Positions 62,261 through 64,000 of a stretch of 64,000 bases of DNA are shown piece by piece. Under the pieces are notes generated by a model. It was not told where the DNA came from. It saw only the letters and a list, made by a program, of their open reading frames with translations, and ran no database searches. How positions within the stretch are numbered: position 1 is the stretch's first letter; every line of letters starts with the position of its first letter. The position numbers were made by a program, and so were the translations under genes. Where the stretch lies: assembly GCF_033807575.1 (NCBI RefSeq), contig NC_084711.1, forward strand, positions 11,532,001-11,596,000, in the 5' to 3' direction. Origin of the DNA: Cydia pomonella. Taxonomy: Eukaryota; Arthropoda; Insecta; Lepidoptera; Tortricidae.

Positions 62261-63242
62261 GACTCTGAAAGGGATTACTCGAAGTAGAATTTATGTATTT
62301 GAGATGGGCGCAAGATTTAAGAGATTCCATGGACGGCGCGCAGCACTAATGCGCCAATCCTGACGGAATTAAAAGTCTACCTACTAGTGCCACTTATCAA
62401 CTACACTATATGTAATATGCATATTTCGTCTCCGGAACAATACTTAACTCGGTTTCAATACAATTACACTAGCAGCCAAATAACACTACACCCTACTCAT
62501 AGTGTTGTGTTCCTGCCGGTGATTAATATGCAAACTTTTGGTACAGTAATCTCTATATAGAGACAGATACATAAATCATATTTAATAATAGTTATGTAAA
62601 ATTTTAATTTTCACACAGCTGTATGTGCAAGAAATATTGGTAAAACAGTTAACGAAGTAGATTACTTTGACTAATAATATGTATAATAAAACTTGATTAT
62701 TAAAATCATTTATTTTTAAACACTAAGACATATTCCTGCATTCCCATTCCCACATACTCTAATATTCTAAGTCTAACACATAAAATAGTTACCTAACACT
62801 GTAGGATCCGGTCTTACACCCTTTACCGAGAAAATTTTGAGATCCACAAAATCACCCTTGTGATCCACAAAATCATCCTTGTTGCCAAGTACTTTACGTT
62901 AGTTTCCGCCATCATTTTAGGAAAATAAACTTTATTCATGAAATATTTTTATTGACAAAAGACCGGATGTTTCAACGTATGCAACATAATCTCCTAATTT
63001 AGACTTGGAATTAGCTATTAGTCCGACCTTAGTCCGAGAAGGTTTTTCGATTGGGTGTCATAAAAAAATGTAATTTAACTTTGAATCTAGATCCTAAAGT
63101 AAAAAAAAAAACTGCTTATCTTTTTTTATAATTTGCATTAAACATTTGCAGGTAAAAGTTAGTGAGAATTGTGTAATTTCTTAAAATGGCCTTCAACTCG
63201 CCGAAAAATTGTCAGGTTTTACCCGCTAGGGGCTGATGGCTT

Positions 63243-63556
63243 CGAAGCGCTGGTGGCCCAGCGGTAAGAGCATGCGACTTACAATCCGGAGGTCGCGGGT
63301 TCAAACCCCGGCTTGTACCAATGAGTTTTTCGGAACTTATGTATGAAATATCATTTGATATTTACCAGTTGCTTTTAGGTGAAGGAAAACATCGTGAGGA
63401 AACCGGACTAATCCCAATAAGGCCTAGTTTACCATCTAGATTGGAAGGTCAAATAGCAGTCGCATTCGTAAAAACTAGTGCCTACGCCAATTGTCGGGAT
63501 TAGTTGCCAAACGGACCCCAGGCTCCCAGGAGCCGTGGCAACACGAGGAAGAAGGC
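63243..63556 (+). mobile_element. tRNA-derived SINE of a second family
   Basis: A box TGGCCCAGCGGT and B box GGTTCAAACCC near the 5' end, followed by CCAATGAGTTTTTCGGAAC, GGAAAACATCGTGAGGAAAC and CCCAGGCTCCC. I recognise this arrangement from SINEs of Lepidoptera; I do not give a family name. A 60-residue open frame inside it is accidental. Confidence 0.8.
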
Positions 63557-64000
63557 CTTAACTGTAAAAGTTACAATAAAGGTCCACTTAAGCCAAGAAT
63601 ATCGAAATTGTAAGAAAAATAGCGATGTTCGATTTTAGATGTTAGCGATTAATGTGTTCATAATTATTCAACACTCGAATATTACAATATACTTGATACA
63701 GACAAATTGATACTGCAGAACCTTATTAAATGTAGTACTTATTGTTGCCGTTACCAGCAACCATGTTGTTTCCGTTTATAATTGCTAGTCGCGACAAAGG
63801 CGAAGGCCATCTCGCGAGGTCAGATAACTGTGTGAATGGCACTTATTTTGGCCACTTACTTAATGTTCAATCAATACACGATTGTTATTAGGTTGATAAA
63901 AAACATTCCCTAAGACGTATGTAAGTGTCGTAAATATGTTTGATTTTACCGAATGCATACTTTATCCTAAAGCGAATCTGACACTATCAATAACATTAAC

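Larger units (their letters stand above)
59904..64000. other. Region upstream of the dumpy start codon
   Basis: No protein-coding gene recognised. It holds SINEs at 60082-60337 and 63243-63556, an inverted-repeat element at 60645-61108, a degenerate RT at 61716-62260 and AT-rich DNA. A non-coding first dumpy exon and the promoter may lie here or beyond, but I could not place them. At 61490-61580 the word TTGCAAGAT and its variants recur several times. At 62841-62882 a 21-base sequence (GATCCACAAAATCACCCTTG) is repeated in tandem. Confidence 0.5.

Noticed and set aside
63243..63320. Possible tRNA gene with good A and B boxes.
   Set aside because: The tRNA-like part continues into a SINE body and does not fold as a complete tRNA; the same holds for the boxes at 40440-40515, 53880-53962 and 60082-60160.

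Overview
The window is animal nuclear DNA, most likely from a moth or butterfly (Lepidoptera). Genes are split by GT-AG introns. Two tRNA-derived SINE families and several short repeats look like ones I know from lepidopteran genomes; this is recognition from memory, not a search. No bacterial, plasmid or phage gene is present.

One gene fills most of the window: the minus-strand orthologue of dumpy (dp), the giant fibrous extracellular matrix protein that links epidermis and tendon cells to the cuticle in insects. I could trace 51 coding exons, from the start codon at 59898 down to 6257. Their reading phases agree throughout and give 25,693 coding bases, about 8,560 residues. The protein begins with a signal peptide and an LDL-receptor class A-like segment, then EGF and calcium-binding EGF repeats. 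Next comes a Cys-rich zone with one 997-codon exon, then a 4.26 kb Ser/Thr-rich mucin-like exon, then EGF and DPY modules. The last exon here ends in a splice donor, so the C-terminal part (including the ZP domain and membrane anchor known in dumpy) lies beyond the left edge.

The 3' two fifths of the coding region is built from about 104-residue units (EGF, DPY, EGF). Reading them in order shows a three-unit higher-order repeat, A-C-B, kept in register for 24 consecutive units. Some units have an exon each and others are fused in one exon. This is the most striking coding observation.

The rest is repeats. Positions 1-5105 hold a GC-rich array of palindromic GGCCGAAGGCC-type repeats with four copies of a 143-bp hairpin and a 267-bp tandem array; I cannot assign it to a known family. 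The intron at 9668-19924 holds paired palindromic MITEs, a 753-bp element with an 8-bp target duplication, a TTAA-flanked MITE, and a composite inverted-repeat element enclosing two unrelated reverse-transcriptase fragments. Intron 1 holds a 1.86-kb foldback with a hAT-like MITE nested in one arm. Introns and the upstream flank also carry three copies of one SINE and one copy of another. Positions 59904-64000, upstream of the start codon, contain only repeats and a degenerate LINE fragment that I can recognise; the promoter and any non-coding first exon were not located.
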